Below are positions 46,746 to 59,560 of a stretch of DNA of 64,000 nucleotides, piece by piece; within the stretch, counting starts at the first letter, position 1; every line of letters begins with the position of its first letter. The position numbers and the translations under genes were made by a program. This DNA comes from Druceiella hillmani (Eukaryota; Arthropoda; Insecta; Lepidoptera; Hepialidae): the NCBI GenBank assembly GCA_039881145.1, contig JAYKKI010000006.1:19536501-19600500 (forward strand). Direction: 5' to 3'. The notes below the pieces were generated by a model, which made no database searches, was not told the origin of the DNA, and was given only the letters and a program-made list of their open reading frames with translations.

Positions 46746-49565
46746 TAGTAAGATATAGTATATTTCTGTTTTTGCTTTAACGATACGGGACACAAAATGA
46801 GAAATACAAATTATGATAAATAAATTAAGTCTTCATTAAATTAGCACTGTTTCACAAACATTTAAGAGTATGTAATATTTCTATTAAATTATACATAAAT
46901 TTTATTTTCCATTATTTAAATACATTGTACAGTATGTCTTTTACAGGCGTAAAAACATAAAAAGTATGAGATTTAAAATCATTGCGTTAGCCTTCCGGTA
47001 AATTTTCATTAAATTTTATTGCACAATTTCGACTTCAGCATTTTTGGAGCATTTTCAGCATTATGGGAGTTTTGGGTATAAAAAATGAATCATGTATTTG
47101 GTAGCTTAATATTTTTGCACAGTTTTCAGTTATAATGTACATTATATGAAACCCTAAAACAATGAATGGATAAATAATATTTCATAGTTTTGTAATAAGG
47201 TCATATTGATAATGATACGTTCTACATCAAGATTGTATCATTTTGCTATGTTGTGTTATTCACTCATGACATCATTTTTTAACCACAGAAGTAAGCAAAA
47301 ATATGGTTAATGATTTATTTCATCACCCATTTCATTCTCATATTTCATCCCACGGAAAACTCATAAGTGACGGTTGAATATAAATGGACTGAACTGAGCT
47401 GATACTGAGTATTAGTTTGTAACTCATATCTCAAAACAATACTAATGCGGTTGAAATATGACGGTAGTACTCTTAACAATTTTGCCACCAATTAGAAAAA
47501 GAATCGTGTGTGAAAATGGTGATAATATGAAAATGTTAGATGATTTTAAGAATGTAACATGTAACAGAATATTAGAGGTATATTTAGAATTATTTTTCGA
47601 AGTATGTAACGGTGAAATTCGTAATGAATTACTTTCTAATTATTTTTTGGGTTAGCGTAATTAGTATGACGATGAAATTCCCTAATGAAATCTGTATTGT
47701 TTATTTGTAACTAACTGTTAATTTTAGCTTTACCTGGGCGATAAAAGGGTTGTAAAAATATTTAGTTTGAATGTCTTTTCCATTAAAAAAATAATTAAAA
47801 AATATTCTTTAATTCAGGGTATTAACGGTAATTTCTACAGTTTTGTTATTTATTATGGGTTCTGGTTGGGTATAAAAGTATATCGGTCAATTTTGTGACA
47901 TAAAAAGACTCATTAGGAACCATTTATTATATAATATATTTAATCGTACATATCTTGGAACTATTTTTGAACATTTCATTGTTGCGTAAAATTCTTTTAA
48001 ACATCATTTTGATATAGCTATAATGGCTTCAAAATTTAATTCAATGTATCCTCTTTCTCTGGCATATACCATATGTCCATATGGGTATTGTTAGCTATAT
48101 AATGGCGAACTTTTCATATCAAATAAAGCTTTCCCCTGCAGAAATTCAGTATGAAATATGTTTTGGTGAGAGAGAAATAATATATATAAAAGGAGGTGTT
48201 AAATCTAGAATAAAACCCGATTTAAGTTTATCTTCAGACTATTTATTTATATAGCCGTTGCTATTAAGTAAATTCTCGGAGCGTAGGATAAGTTCGTGCG
48301 TATCTATAAATGAGGTAAGAAATACTGCGTCATCTTTTTGAAACATAATGGAAGAGGCAAAGAATGTGAAGATTGTATTAGTCTAGAATCTCGAGAGATG
48401 AGAATTTAATTATTATTTATAAATGTGTTTTTAGATTTATATAAATAGTGTATTTTCTGAAGGCCAAAAAGGAATAAAGATATATAGAAATATGTACACG
48501 TAAAGATACTCTCATTTAGAATTAATTCACTGGGTAAGTGAAATGTTTTACGATTTCGTTTTGTTCTTTGTGAATTTCGATAATTTAAAATGAATATATT
48601 TAGTAATTTAGATTATTTCACGATTTTATTATACTCATTTTTTCAGCTTTATTGTTAAGTAGACGTGCAGAAATTTTTTTAAAGTTACTCGGAAAATAAA
48701 TTCATCGAGGTAAACTAAGAGTTTACACATTTTAGCGTATATATTTATTAGAATGTTATAAAATTAAAAGTCTCTATTATGAAGATCAAAGTAGATATTT
48801 TATTCTTTTAATAAGATATTTCTAAAAAAAAAATACACCACCGTAGTTAAACCTAAAGATTTACTTTTTCCGATTTTTGGGACGTTACGGACGGACGACT
48901 TTGATAGAAAAAAAATCATTGCAAATTTTTTCTTTCCTGCTTTCAAAATAAAAAATTTAATTTTTTACCACCTTCTCCCACAAATCCGTTTGGGTGAAAG
49001 AAAAAGGAATGATAAAGGAAAGAAAAGATCGTTTAAAATTTTCGAGTTTTGGCGATTTTGATGAGTGAGCTGAAAATGTTGGTTTCCAATAACTGAAGAA
49101 AACATTCCAAAGTTGGTATTCTTTTTATACAAAATTTTTTTTATCCTTTCATATTTCTTCAAGAAGTCATAAAAAAACATATTTTTGATATTGAAATTAC
49201 ATATCTTCTAAAATAAAAAACTGGATTCAAAATCGTATTACGTATGTCGAATTTTTATAATTTTATTTAGAGTGACCGTATTTGATCACTCCAAGTAAAA
49301 TAATTTATTAATATACTATATATTCTATGCACCTAGTATTATACTTTTAAAAATCTTTACCTATCTTCTGTTCTTAATATACTGTTGAAATATGTAATAC
49401 ATTACCGATTTAGATGCTTTTTTAACAGTTTTTTTGGCACTGCCGTCTAAAACATTGTTAATGCGCGTTACGATGGCTACTAATTAAAACTGAACACGAA
49501 ACAAAATGGAAGGTTTCATACATAATTGTCTATACCGAACGGCATCATTGTAAGAAAACTTTAAC
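46746..49565. other. AT-rich intergenic stretch
   Basis: No supported gene. A 65-codon frame at 47,458-47,655 has somewhat protein-like composition but no partner or family. A small imperfect palindrome, ccatatgtccatatggg, is at about 48,072. Confidence 0.5.
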
Positions 49566-49569
49566 AAAC

Positions 49570-49790
49570 ACTGGCCAAGAGCGGGCTTTATCCAAAAATA
49601 ATTATCTCCCCTCTAGGACAATGAGTAATGAACGGCGCCTCGCTTGCGGCCAGACCTCTCGATTGAACGAGCGGGGGTTGCCCTCCCTCGATAATTTGAA
49701 CCCTCGAAGCGCCCGGCGACCTTTATGCGTACATATACCGTTAGACGGGTGACACTCGGTGTGGCGCATGGCACGAAGTTTTCGGATAGA
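49570..49790. promoter_or_regulatory. Strong CpG-rich island, candidate regulatory element
   Basis: The most GC-rich stretch of the middle of the window, with aacggcgcctcgcttgcggc, gaacgagcgggggttgccct and gaagcgcccggcgacc. There is no repeat partner here, and the minus-strand frame of 67 codons has no recognisable domain. Possible conserved enhancer, promoter or exon remnant. Confidence 0.4.
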
Positions 49791-50159
49791 ATTTTGTTAT
49801 TAGATTTAAATGTCACTTGTTACGAGATCGTTGCTGAGTGAATGATTTGTTGTTTTTATGTCGGGTTTCGATCTCCGAGTGGCTGAATGATAGGACAATT
49901 TTATTTAATGAAGTTGCAAATGTGAGCTAGGTGGAAATGGTTTTGTTGAAATAATACCACGCAAGTGGGTCGTAGAGCGGGGGGCGTTTGGCGATATTGA
50001 GCCATTCATTTGTTTTTAATTTACTCATAAGTAATTGAACTTATTTGGATTAAAATACATTTTTATTTAGCTGTCTGATCTGACTTTACCCGAGTAAAGC
50101 GTGACTGTATTTTCCTTTATACGCTTTATTTAAACAAAAATCCATCTAAGGGTCTAAAA

Positions 50160-50410
50160 ACAAATCGGCTAATCTCCAACTTCAATTAGATACAATTCCT
50201 CATAATATTTTCCACCCTCATTTCCACACTCCTAGGGGTTGAATTTTGAAGAATACTTTTTTAGCAAATACTTCAAAGCCAAGAGAAATATACGTTCCAA
50301 ACTTTCAGCTCATAGATCTTACAATTCTGGAGATTTCATGATGAGTCAAACAGTGAGCAAGTGAGTGTTAATTGCCTTTTATATCTATAGATTTCACTAG
50401 AATCCTATTA
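50160..50410. repeat. Dispersed repeat remnant
   Basis: Contains cctaggggttgaattttgaa, ccaaactttcagctcatag and gtcaaacagtgagcaagtga, ending in cttttatatctatagattt. This series is characteristic of old dispersed elements common in insects; the class is not certain. Confidence 0.4.
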
Positions 50411-52120
50411 CATAAAATTATAATGTACTTCCCAAGACTTTCTGAACAATAATTATTTTAAATGAATTGAAAAAGGGGAAATGGAAATGGACAAACAATA
50501 TTCATTTGGGAAGGGCAAAAGAAAGAAGGACAAATTGTTCAAAATTTTATGACCTGTTCCTCCTTTTGTCCTCCTACTGTTAGGTTTATGAAAATATGTG
50601 AAAAATTTTCACATATCATATTAGTAATAAAATGAAAGTTTAATTTTCTCTTGATTTTCGGCTTTTGAGAAGAAAGAAAAATTTAAAGCTATTTTTTTGA
50701 TATTATATTAAATTTTTTGTCATTAGTTCATAGTAACTTTGGGCCACAAATGATTTGTTCAGTAAACTTTAGTCGAATTGTTGTTGCATAGGTTCTACAA
50801 AAACATCGATTTTTGGGTTTCTATACTGGGGAAAATAATCATAACTTCTTTATTGCTAATCAGTTTAACACGACCTTACAATTTTACATAGTTTCAGTTT
50901 CATCTACATGAGCGAATAATTTTTCTCGCATTTTATCGAGTATAGTATTGTTGGAATGGTCCTTTAAAAATAAATTGTTATGTAATCTACCCGGCCATAG
51001 GTTGAACTATCTAAAAAGTTCTATATTTTATTAGAAATAAATATATTTTATTAAAAATTTCTCATAAAATTATGTTGTTTGACTGTTTAACTTGTAGCAA
51101 CATTTCAAGAAATATGACTACGGAATATATTTCTTTGTGCTTGTTGTGACATGCATTTGTGCCATTTTGTTTTTATATTTTTCCTTTATTTGTTACGTTC
51201 ATCTGATCCAACTGGCATACTCATGAGAAACATAGGTATCAAATTCGAAGAAAAACTAAATTTTAAAAGATAGTAATTACTTAAGGAGCACAAAAATTGT
51301 AGCAATTTTAAGAATGAAATAGGCGTATGTCAAATATAGACATGTACGTCATCTAAGTTTGCACCTGAGATATATATTTTGTAACGGCCTTAATCGATCA
51401 GACTAAAGTACAGTGGCTACTTGTGTATTTATTAAAGCTAACAAGTCAAAGTTTTGCTTATTACGACACTAGTGTGTTATCATAAATAAAATTTAGCTCA
51501 TCTATGTAAATTTAATCTGTCGAATAAGCAACTGGACCTACATTTGTGTTCCGTTATGAATAATTGGGGTTAGATGAAGTGATCCTAGGGGTCAATGAGG
51601 ATAAGTTTTATGACCAGAGACACATAAGGTTAAGGAGTGAAGAAATAATATGAGTAACAGATATTTATCTGTAACCGTAATCGAATAGTATAGTTCATTA
51701 CATATATTAGCCTTCCGTGTAACAGTGATATTTCCGTAAAATTTTTAATGTTAATAAATGTGCTATTTATACTGTTAACCGTGCTATTTGTTGTTTTGAT
51801 ATTAAACATTTATAAAGTTACGTGAATAAAAAGAAATAAAAAGACAAAACTTCGAAGATCAATGATATGATCAACGGATTCCGAAGAAGAATTCGCACTA
51901 CGAGGGTTCCGTAGTTACATTGTTTAAAGTCACGCAATAAATATGTATCGATGCCGTTTTTTATAAGTATATTTCCTGTGTCTGTGTGGGAAACATTATT
52001 GTGATTTAAAATACAAGTAGTGCCATCTATTGAAGTATAGAGGTACAACAAACATTTATGAAATTACTATGAGACGAGCAGCTAGGGTTTTTCTATAGTT
52101 GTGCTTATACGATGCACAGG
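50411..52120. other. AT-rich intergenic stretch
   Basis: No gene, repeat array or RNA gene recognised. Confidence 0.5.
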
Positions 52121-52129
52121 AATTTTTGT

Positions 52130-52440
52130 AAACATTAATTGACATTGTAACCAAAATACCCATGAAAAGAGCCTGAATTTGATTGGTTCATTGTTAAAAA
52201 TTAAGAAGTTCCCATGAGCACTCCCTTCACCATCGTCAGATTCCCTTGGTTAACATATGTAATCATAGGATTCATTGATATAATTATAATTTGCTCAAAC
52301 TCTGACTTTTATTGTTAGCAATATAACCAAAGGATTCATCGAGACAAGTTAAGCGAGACCAAATTTGATAGGTTCACTGTTAGCCATCGAGAAGTTCCCA
52401 TAACTACTTCCACTCTCTTTCGTTATGTCAGCAAAGAATT
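52130..52440. repeat. ~186-bp direct duplication
   Basis: Two units share (g/a)accaaa, atttgat(t/a)ggttca, gaagttcccat and cactccctt/cttccactct. The gaagttcccat block is at 52,205 and again at 52,391. The copies are diverged. Confidence 0.6.
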
Positions 52441-52589
52441 GTACAGTTAGCAGTAGCAAAGTTTGTAGTTTCAAATCTATACCACAGTTAGAAGAAGAAG
52501 TGAATGAAAATTGACTTTTTAAATTTCTTTACATATGTAATAATATACGAGTGAAGCAAATAAAATCATATTAAAAATACATTTGTACG

Positions 52590-52830
52590 CTATTTAAAAA
52601 GTTTTTTTTTCAATGATACTCTTGCATTTATGGGAACCTCTTTAAAATATAATTGCACGTAATTCTGAATACGGTTTTCAATCTTGGGGAAACATTTTTA
52701 TATTATGTCTGCAAAGTTGAAATATACATCTTATTTGGTTTAGGAGGTAGAGGCCTCTGAGAAACGAACAGCCTGACAGAGAGTAACCCCACAACAGTAC
52801 GGACTCTTTAGATATGAAAAATTAAAAACC
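52590..52830. repeat. Dispersed repeat remnant, copy outside the triplication
   Basis: Contains tgggaacctctttaaaat, ggaggtagaggcctctgag and agcctgacagagagtaaccc. It resembles 11,930-12,200 and 25,020-25,400, showing that this repeat is dispersed rather than part of the A unit. Confidence 0.4.
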
Positions 52831-53100
52831 AAAAACATCGTCTACAAAGAAACACTGTATATAGACAAAATATAATAATTATATGAAGGCATTTTGGTTG
52901 ATAACATCATTGGCCACATTTCGAATTTTTCACAGATATCATTGCAGCAAACAGCAAGTTTTCATACAAATTTTTAGGGTTACGAGGTAAACTTATTTAT
53001 TTGGTTATTTTTAATAATATTATTTCAAGTGTTTATACCCACGTAATTGGAGTTTGGAATTTATACAAGATCGTACACATTAAATTTGTACTTGAGAAAA

Positions 53101-53314
53101 TTTTATTATCTATTTACTTATTTATCTATTTTAATATATCTAATTGATACATATCGCAGACTTACTGCAACGAAAGCAATCTCTTACAGTCAACCATAAC
53201 ACCAGTCCAGCCCCGTTCAACTAACGTCCGGGATTCGAACCCGGGTCGCCGCAGTGCGCGGCGTCGTCAAAGGCCGTATGCCTTGTGATCGACCCAACAC
53301 ACCACGGCGACGGC
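53101..53314 (-). mobile_element. tRNA-derived SINE
   Basis: Read on the minus strand, the head has a tRNA-like arrangement: an A-box-like tggtgtgttgg, then a perfect B box inside gggttcgaatccc (53,230-53,242), and a 3' AT-rich tail of TAAATAAGTAAATAG type ending near 53,101. The region between the boxes is too long and has no proper anticodon arm, and acceptor ends do not pair, so it is not a tRNA gene. SINEs are transcribed by RNA polymerase III from such internal promoters and mobilised by LINE machinery. Target duplications are not obvious. Confidence 0.7.
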
Positions 53315-53539
53315 ATAATATTTGCAAACTTCATAAACAAAATTAACCGCAAATGGATTCTCATTTTTTAACTAGCTGAAAAAATGGATGATTTACACAG
53401 TTACAAGTTTAGCGGTGACTTTGCTGCATTGTTCATAATAAATCTTGTACTGTTAGCTTGAAAGACTCCCAATGAATAGGTCAATGAATAATTCAATTTA
53501 TACCCCACCATGTATTTAAAAGTATCTTTTGTCCAGTAT

Positions 53540-53960
53540 TTTATTTTGGTCTAGGTACACCTTTTTCTCCAGCTACTGGCGTTTACGCTAAAATTGACGT
53601 AAACCACCCACTTTTTATCTCCTGTAATCAGATACTTCAGCCTCTTGTTGGTACGATGGGAACGCAGGAGTTCTAAGTACACGTTAGCTCTCCTCTGAAG
53701 TTGAAAGGTGTTAGCTCCTGTCGCAGCCAAACGGAATATTTTTACTTTTTCTCAAAGCTTGAAGTCGTTTTTCCATTTCATATAGGAGTATGAAAATAGC
53801 TCTGCCAAACAACGCGAACTTAATCTGCGTCTGTTTCAATAAGGCTTTCAAATTGTCTAAATCAATTGCAGGAGGTTGCTTGGAACCTGTGTTGGATTGT
53901 GGTGTAAGAGGGCGTACCTTACAGAAGTTTGAATACCGCACTCTTCATATACCATACAAG
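53540..53960 (-). pseudogene. Mariner-like transposase fragment (Tc1/mariner superfamily)
   Basis: On the minus strand, joined frames resemble mariner transposase from the linker after the DNA-binding domain to the first catalytic aspartate. Matches include DLDNLKALLKQ, then ALRKSKN, then a shifted frame with RQELTPFNF, then ANVYLELLRSHRTNKR and LKYLITGDKKWVVY. The LITGD-KW block is the signature around the first Asp of the DDD triad. At least one frameshift (about 53,710) and a stop (about 53,555) break the gene, and the later catalytic residues are missing. It is a dead fossil; no terminal inverted repeats are recognised. Confidence 0.75.
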
Positions 53961-55023
53961 GAATAATCTAGAAATTTCTATAAAATTCCAGAAAACGGTC
54001 GAAAAAAGTGGTATCGATATTTTGTCAACTGTTAATAATTAAATTTGCAACATCATTGTTTCGATAAGAAAAGATAAAAACTGGGTATTTCGTAATAATT
54101 TATAAACAAAGCAATATAATAATTTTTTGGTATTGCTGATTTTGTCTCTATATTATTTATTTGCTGACTCCATATTTTTAATTTGGTATATCTAAATATT
54201 CAATGATTTTTTTTCACGATTTTTAGGTTCGTATCAGTAAAATGTGAATAATCAAAAGGTGAATAGAAAAAATAAAATCTCACGCGTGCTACAGTATATG
54301 AAAGTACTTGACTTTCATCATATATTATTCATATATTCCGCAATAAAAATAATTAAAAACAGAGAATTGACGGCGAAAAGTAGCCTACATCGTGCAAAAT
54401 TGCGTTAAATTTTTTTTACTAAATTTTAAAAGCTCCAACAGCAAATATACCTTCATTAATACAACACTTTTTGAAAGTTGAAAATTAAATTTTTCTATCC
54501 ATTCAAAAAATTAATTTAAAAATTGTTTTTTAGTAAACTTTTACGCACTATAATGGCATTTCACTCAAATGAACCAAAAAATTCATAAAAAAATAAGATT
54601 CTTAAGATATCTTAATTCCAAATATGTGAACAGCAAACGTAACTTATAAACAAAAATGACCCTGACAAAAAGTTTGTGCAACATTACTTAATGCATAAGT
54701 TGAGGCGTCCCAAAATTATGTTTCTCACAGTTTTAGTCGAACAACATTGTAGATGGAAAACATTGGTTATACTAATTTTACAAGTATTAAATAACATGAT
54801 CATCCAATTTGCCAAAAGATATGAATTTAGTAGCAATTTCAATAAAGTTCTTTTTTGAATTTACGGCAATTTATATAACGCCACAAACAAAAGACTGGAC
54901 GTGACTATAAACTTTAACCATTATGATTTTCACAAACGGCTTTTTCCATGACCGTAAATTAGAAATAAAACCGTACTTAAACCTGGCAGTAAAATGCATT
55001 TTCTGCTTTGATTGCCAAGGGCC

Positions 55024-55185
55024 ATTAAAGACAAAAACGACGCATTGTACACTATTAAATACTATTTAGCCCGCCATCCCGGCTTAGTTCCGCCATATTA
55101 TCTTCGTAAAGTTCATAAATGTATTCGTGAACACAAAATGCCCGTCGAGTTTGGATTTGTGATTACCTATTTAAAGCAAGTCCTT
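55024..55185 (+). other. Codon-like conserved segment, B1 copy
   Basis: An open stretch within a 111-codon frame whose first codon is TTG. Against the B2 copy (59,561-59,725) the frame is kept, with one 3-base indel. In the last 25 codons (VHKCI...LKQVL) there are nine differences: five at third, four at first and none at second codon positions. B2 has a TGA where B1 has GGA. It could be a remnant or real small exon, but no ATG, splice signal or family supports it. Confidence 0.25.
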
Positions 55186-57376
55186 ATAAATATTTCAATT
55201 AATATTGTAGACAAATTTAATAATAGAACTACGTACTTAATAATTCAGTTACTTAATAACTTTATTTGGTATCTAAAAACTATTTCCATGTATATTCATA
55301 ATGCTGAATTTTTTTTAATTAGAATTTCGATATTGGCTATAAAGTAGTAAATAATATTACACAAAATAATGTACTCGTAGATATTTCCAGCAATATTTTC
55401 GACTATTTAGATTGATAAGAGCCACTATGTGTTGAAAAAATAAAAAAATTACATGAAAATAGCTTTCCATTTTTATTGGTCGTTTCCTCACTAATGAGAT
55501 ACATGTTCCCTTGGAGTTGTCAACTCTCAGGATTTCATTATCCTTTTCCCCTGGTAATTAGTCTTAAGCACGTCGTATGACGTTTTGAAGGGCATAACGG
55601 AGCTTTCGTAATTGGTCCGATCATCTAGCTGGAAAACGGCCTCTTCGTATCTTTACTGCTGTTTGGCCCACTGAATAGTTGTTCAACTAACATTTGCGCC
55701 TCGAGCTATGTGGCTAAAGTATATAAATATTATTTGGAAGCATTGGTGGATTATCTTGTTTTATATTTTAACTCCTGGAGTATGGATACATTAGGTTGTT
55801 TAACAGGGTAACATCAGAATTTCTCACTTTCAAATTTTTTCTGTCTCGACATCGCATAGAAAAATTGAAATTAACAAGGTTTTTAAAAGTCTTATTTTAG
55901 TAATTCCATGTTGAGCTATTTTACTAAGATTTCCTTAAACAGAGAAAACGTCACATTAATACTACTGCAACTGATTAACTGTTACTGGTTAACAATCATG
56001 TACTAATTGCATCCGACGTAGGTTAACTTCAGTTCTTTTTTAGTCAATAAGCCCAAAAAAATTATTATTTTATTATATTCTTTTAAAATTATTTTGAATT
56101 ATTACTAAATTCTGAATAAAAAAGCAATGTAAAATCTTAAGGAAATAAAAATACTAGTATTAAACTAACAGAATGAACCAACCAAAAATTATTTTATGTT
56201 GGGAAGCGTAATTGAAAGGGATAACATTTAAAAGAAAAACAAGAATATTGTGAATGGCTAAACTTTCATCTCGTTTATCATTCTTCATGATCTTTGAGCT
56301 TGCTTATTTATGACGAGTTCTGAATATAACAGTCTGATTTGCTTCCAAGTTTAGCAGCATATATTATAATGTAGGAATATTCAAAGAATAAGTTAGTTAT
56401 TTTTTATCTAATACTTTTACCCCCATTATTTGTGCTATGATTTGTACTTGGAAACGTGGTTATAATTCCTGGGACGAAATATACCTGGGACGGTATATAA
56501 ATTTTCAATATGTTTTATTTATGGCCACATTCCATCGTCTTTGGAACTGTAGGTAAAACCATTTTATTTCGGTACTTTACACCAGAAAGTAATAATAACT
56601 TACTGAGCCTAGTTACTACATTTGACTTTACTATTTTTCCTAAATAAATTAACTCATATAGATAATCCTTCATACTAGTCTAAAAAGGTAATTTCATTTT
56701 AAACAGATTGTTTTTCTTTTTACGTTAGATGAATTGAAGTGAAACTATTTTATTAATTTTTTTCACATAAATAAGCAAAACAAAATCAAATTATGAATGT
56801 TAGTTGAGCATTTTCCGAGAAAAGTGTGTGAAAAACTAAAATATCATGATTTTGTAGCAAATTACAAACACAAGCCATGTTGATTTTCGGTAACCATAAA
56901 AAAATAATAAATCAAAATTGATGGCCTGATTATTGGAGTAAAGAAATTGATTGAGGGTTGGTTGTTTAAAAAGACTCAATTAATATTTATGGCAAAGTAC
57001 TGGCTGGCGTATGATTAATAAACTATACCATGTAAATATTGATAAATTCATTCATGAAGTCACGGTTTCATTAGCTTACAGCAGCATTTCTAGCAAGGTT
57101 GGCTTTGAACATCGCTTTGAACAGTATTTTGTATGGATTATTTTGAAAGTATTTATGATTTAAAGTATCTAGTATTAAGGTGAATCATAATTTCAAGGTA
57201 CAAATTGACGAGGAGTGAAAAACTTTTTGTTATATATTAATATTGATTGTTGTCAAGGTTTAAATTTAATGTTTAGACGAGACGGCTCTGCTGAACTGTG
57301 CTGTCATTTGTAATAATATTCGATGCATTCTATTTATAATTTATTTATTTTTTAATCAACCGTATATAATACATCC

Positions 57377-57379
<3 letters not shown>

Positions 57380-57424
<45 letters not shown>

Positions 57425-57432
57425 TATATATA
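57380..57432. repeat. (TA)n microsatellite in B1
   Basis: About 20 TA repeats. A similar array lies at the matching position in B2 (62,291), so the seed predates the duplication. Confidence 0.95.
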
Positions 57433-57579
57433 CGGAGAGGACATTAAATTAGTATATTCATATAGTAAAACTTCCTTATATATTGTACGTCTTCAGACAA
57501 ATAAGTATACGTATCGACATGTTAGTTATTTATTAGTTTCAATGAGGTTTGATCTTTTCGGCACAATATTAATCACTTA

Positions 57580-57870
57580 TCGTTTAATCGACTGCGTATA
57601 AAAGGGAAAAAAAGCTTTAATCACGCGAGCGACCTTCGTTTCATTCGGGAGCGAATTTCCGCGTTAAAATTGTTCTTTAATCTCCTCGTATCAATCACGG
57701 ACGGCAGCTTTCGGCCCTAACGGACTAACGGACCGTGTTAAGAACGGTTGAAAGCTCGATCGGAAAGTTATCTCGGACTTTGCTTGGGGAACGCTAATGT
57801 CATTGAAAAAATGAAAGCTTCCGAGCGAAAGCGTTTAAGTGCACATCTACGAAATTGCCAAGAAAATGGG
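57580..57870. promoter_or_regulatory. Highly conserved duplicated element, B1 copy
   Basis: CpG-rich element. From 57,661 to 57,866 it differs from the B2 copy at only 10 positions by hand count (about 95% identity), without any indel, while the surrounding unit is about 60-70% identical and full of indels. It includes tctcctcgtatcaatcacgg, cggccctaacggactaacgg and gcttccgagcgaaagcg. No frame is open across it. It begins with a conserved TATA-like site. A core promoter with noncoding transcript or an enhancer fits best. Confidence 0.6.
57597..57606 (+). promoter_or_regulatory. TATA-box-like site, conserved in both B copies
   Basis: TATAAAAGGG, a strong TATA consensus, kept exactly in B2 at 62,488-62,497 although nearby bases differ. 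An initiator-like tcattc lies 44 bp downstream, too far for standard spacing, and is not kept in B2. The transcription direction is inferred only from the TATA orientation. Confidence 0.4.
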
Positions 57871-58116
57871 AATTTCCGAAATGTTTGTGTTGAGAGTATA
57901 TAGGCGATTGTGCGGGTTTTATGTATTATGGGGAAAGTTTTTTATATAAGTAATTAATTATTTCGCTGCAAATTGAACTCTCGTTTTTCGTATTTTAAAG
58001 GTTCTCCTAAAACATTTCACAACATGAAAAATTACCCTGATTTACTAGAGGATGGTTCATAAGCATCTTAAATATGTATCTGTTCAAAGGCTTAGCTACA
58101 TTTATTATACTATAAT

Positions 58117-58136
58117 AGAGAGAGAGAGAGAGAGAG
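58117..58136. repeat. (AG)n microsatellite
   Basis: Ten AG repeats; not present at the equivalent place in B2. Confidence 0.9.
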
Positions 58137-59560
58137 CGTAAATCCATCCAAATATGGAAATATTTAAAAAAAATAATTGTAATACTACGACAGTTGTGGC
58201 AACGAGATTAGATTATATATATCCTAACTTGGCTAAGGTTTCAGGAATATTATATTATATTAAATTACAAACATCTTAGGAATATTATATTACAGTGAGT
58301 TATTGTGGAAGAAACTATGAAATATCAATCAAGATGAAATTCCGTACCTAGATGGAAATTTATGAGATTTGATAAACATGAATAATTTATGCCTGCGGCG
58401 CCACATGTGCATCGTGGAGATAAAGCTCTTGCATTGTGATGGTGTACAATAAAGCTCTCTTTAGAACGTTCTCTCACGTATAACCGTTCACCGTTCAGTT
58501 GTGTTTAGTCTCTCAATAACGTTCTGTTACATATAGCGTATATTATTTCAGATAGGACTTCAAAAAAGTGAATAAAAGAACTGTTAATAATTAAATGCGC
58601 AACACATTTTTTCGATAAGGAAAAATAATCAAACTGAGTGTTTTCTTATAGATTGTAAACGAAACAAAATTGTTTTTTGGATATTGCTGTTTTTGCAACT
58701 AACGTTTAGGCGTTGTTGTTTAGTTTCTATGTAGCTGTTTTGCTATCCTCATATTTTGAATTGCGATATTTCAATGACATTGGTCTTTGATCTGTTTTTT
58801 CGACATTTTTTTTAACTCCTCTAAGCAAAACCCAATTACTATGCAATTAAGTTCAAACAAAAATAACTTGTCATTGTGTTTTTTAAAGAATAGAGTAAAT
58901 AAAATCTGATAAGTGCTGGGGATCCCAAATATTTTTACCAATTACGCAAGTTTCACAATAAAAACCACAAGAATTAACGGTAGAAACAGCTTAAGTTAAT
59001 CCTTCAGCAAAATCGTATTGTACTTTTTTAATAAAATTTTAAGAGCTTATAAAGCAAATGTCTCTTCGTTAATAGTTTTTTTTAACTTTGAAAGTTATAG
59101 GTTTCTACGCATATAAGAAATCAGCTGAAAGAATTTTTTTCTGTAAACTTTGGTTAAAATAGTCCACTTTTATAATTACAAACTAATAATGGTTAGGGAT
59201 ACATAAAATATAACTTATAAAAGAAAATGACCTCGATAATAAGTTTATGTAACAGTACCTAACGAAGAAGGTAGTCAATTTGGGATACAAAAAATTATAT
59301 GCCCATAATTCCTACGGACCAATATTGCAGATGAAGAACATCATAAATGCATACTAATTTAGTAGCACTTTCAATAATGTTCTTGTAATTTGTGACAACA
59401 CATATAATGTCATAAACAAAAGATTCGATGTGACTACGAACATTAACTATTATGAGTTTCATAAACGGATATTTCTACGACCGTAAATTACAAATAAAAC
59501 TACACGAATGCGTATTTAGCTCCGGCAGTAAAATTCAGTTTTTAACCCGACTGCTGAACC

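Larger units (their letters stand above)
53990..58545. repeat. Tandem unit B1
   Basis: Aligns in order with 58,550-63,800. Matched blocks include ctgttaataattaaat (54,029 / 58,581), the gttcataaatg region (55,111 / 59,651), the gttgtcaactc/gttgtcgactc region (55,517 / 60,083), a TA microsatellite, and the conserved element at 57,580-57,870. General identity is about 60-70% with many indels. Confidence 0.8.

Noticed and set aside
47458..47655. 65-codon frame with protein-like composition
   Set aside because: No homologue recognised, no convincing splice signals and no conserved partner in the window.
53215..53314. Possible tRNA gene on the minus strand
   Set aside because: The B box is good, but the distance to the A box, lack of a proper anticodon arm and unpaired ends fit a SINE head instead.
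58463..58472. agaacgttct as a heat-shock element
   Set aside because: Only two of the usual three nGAAn units, no gene nearby, and not kept in the B2 copy.
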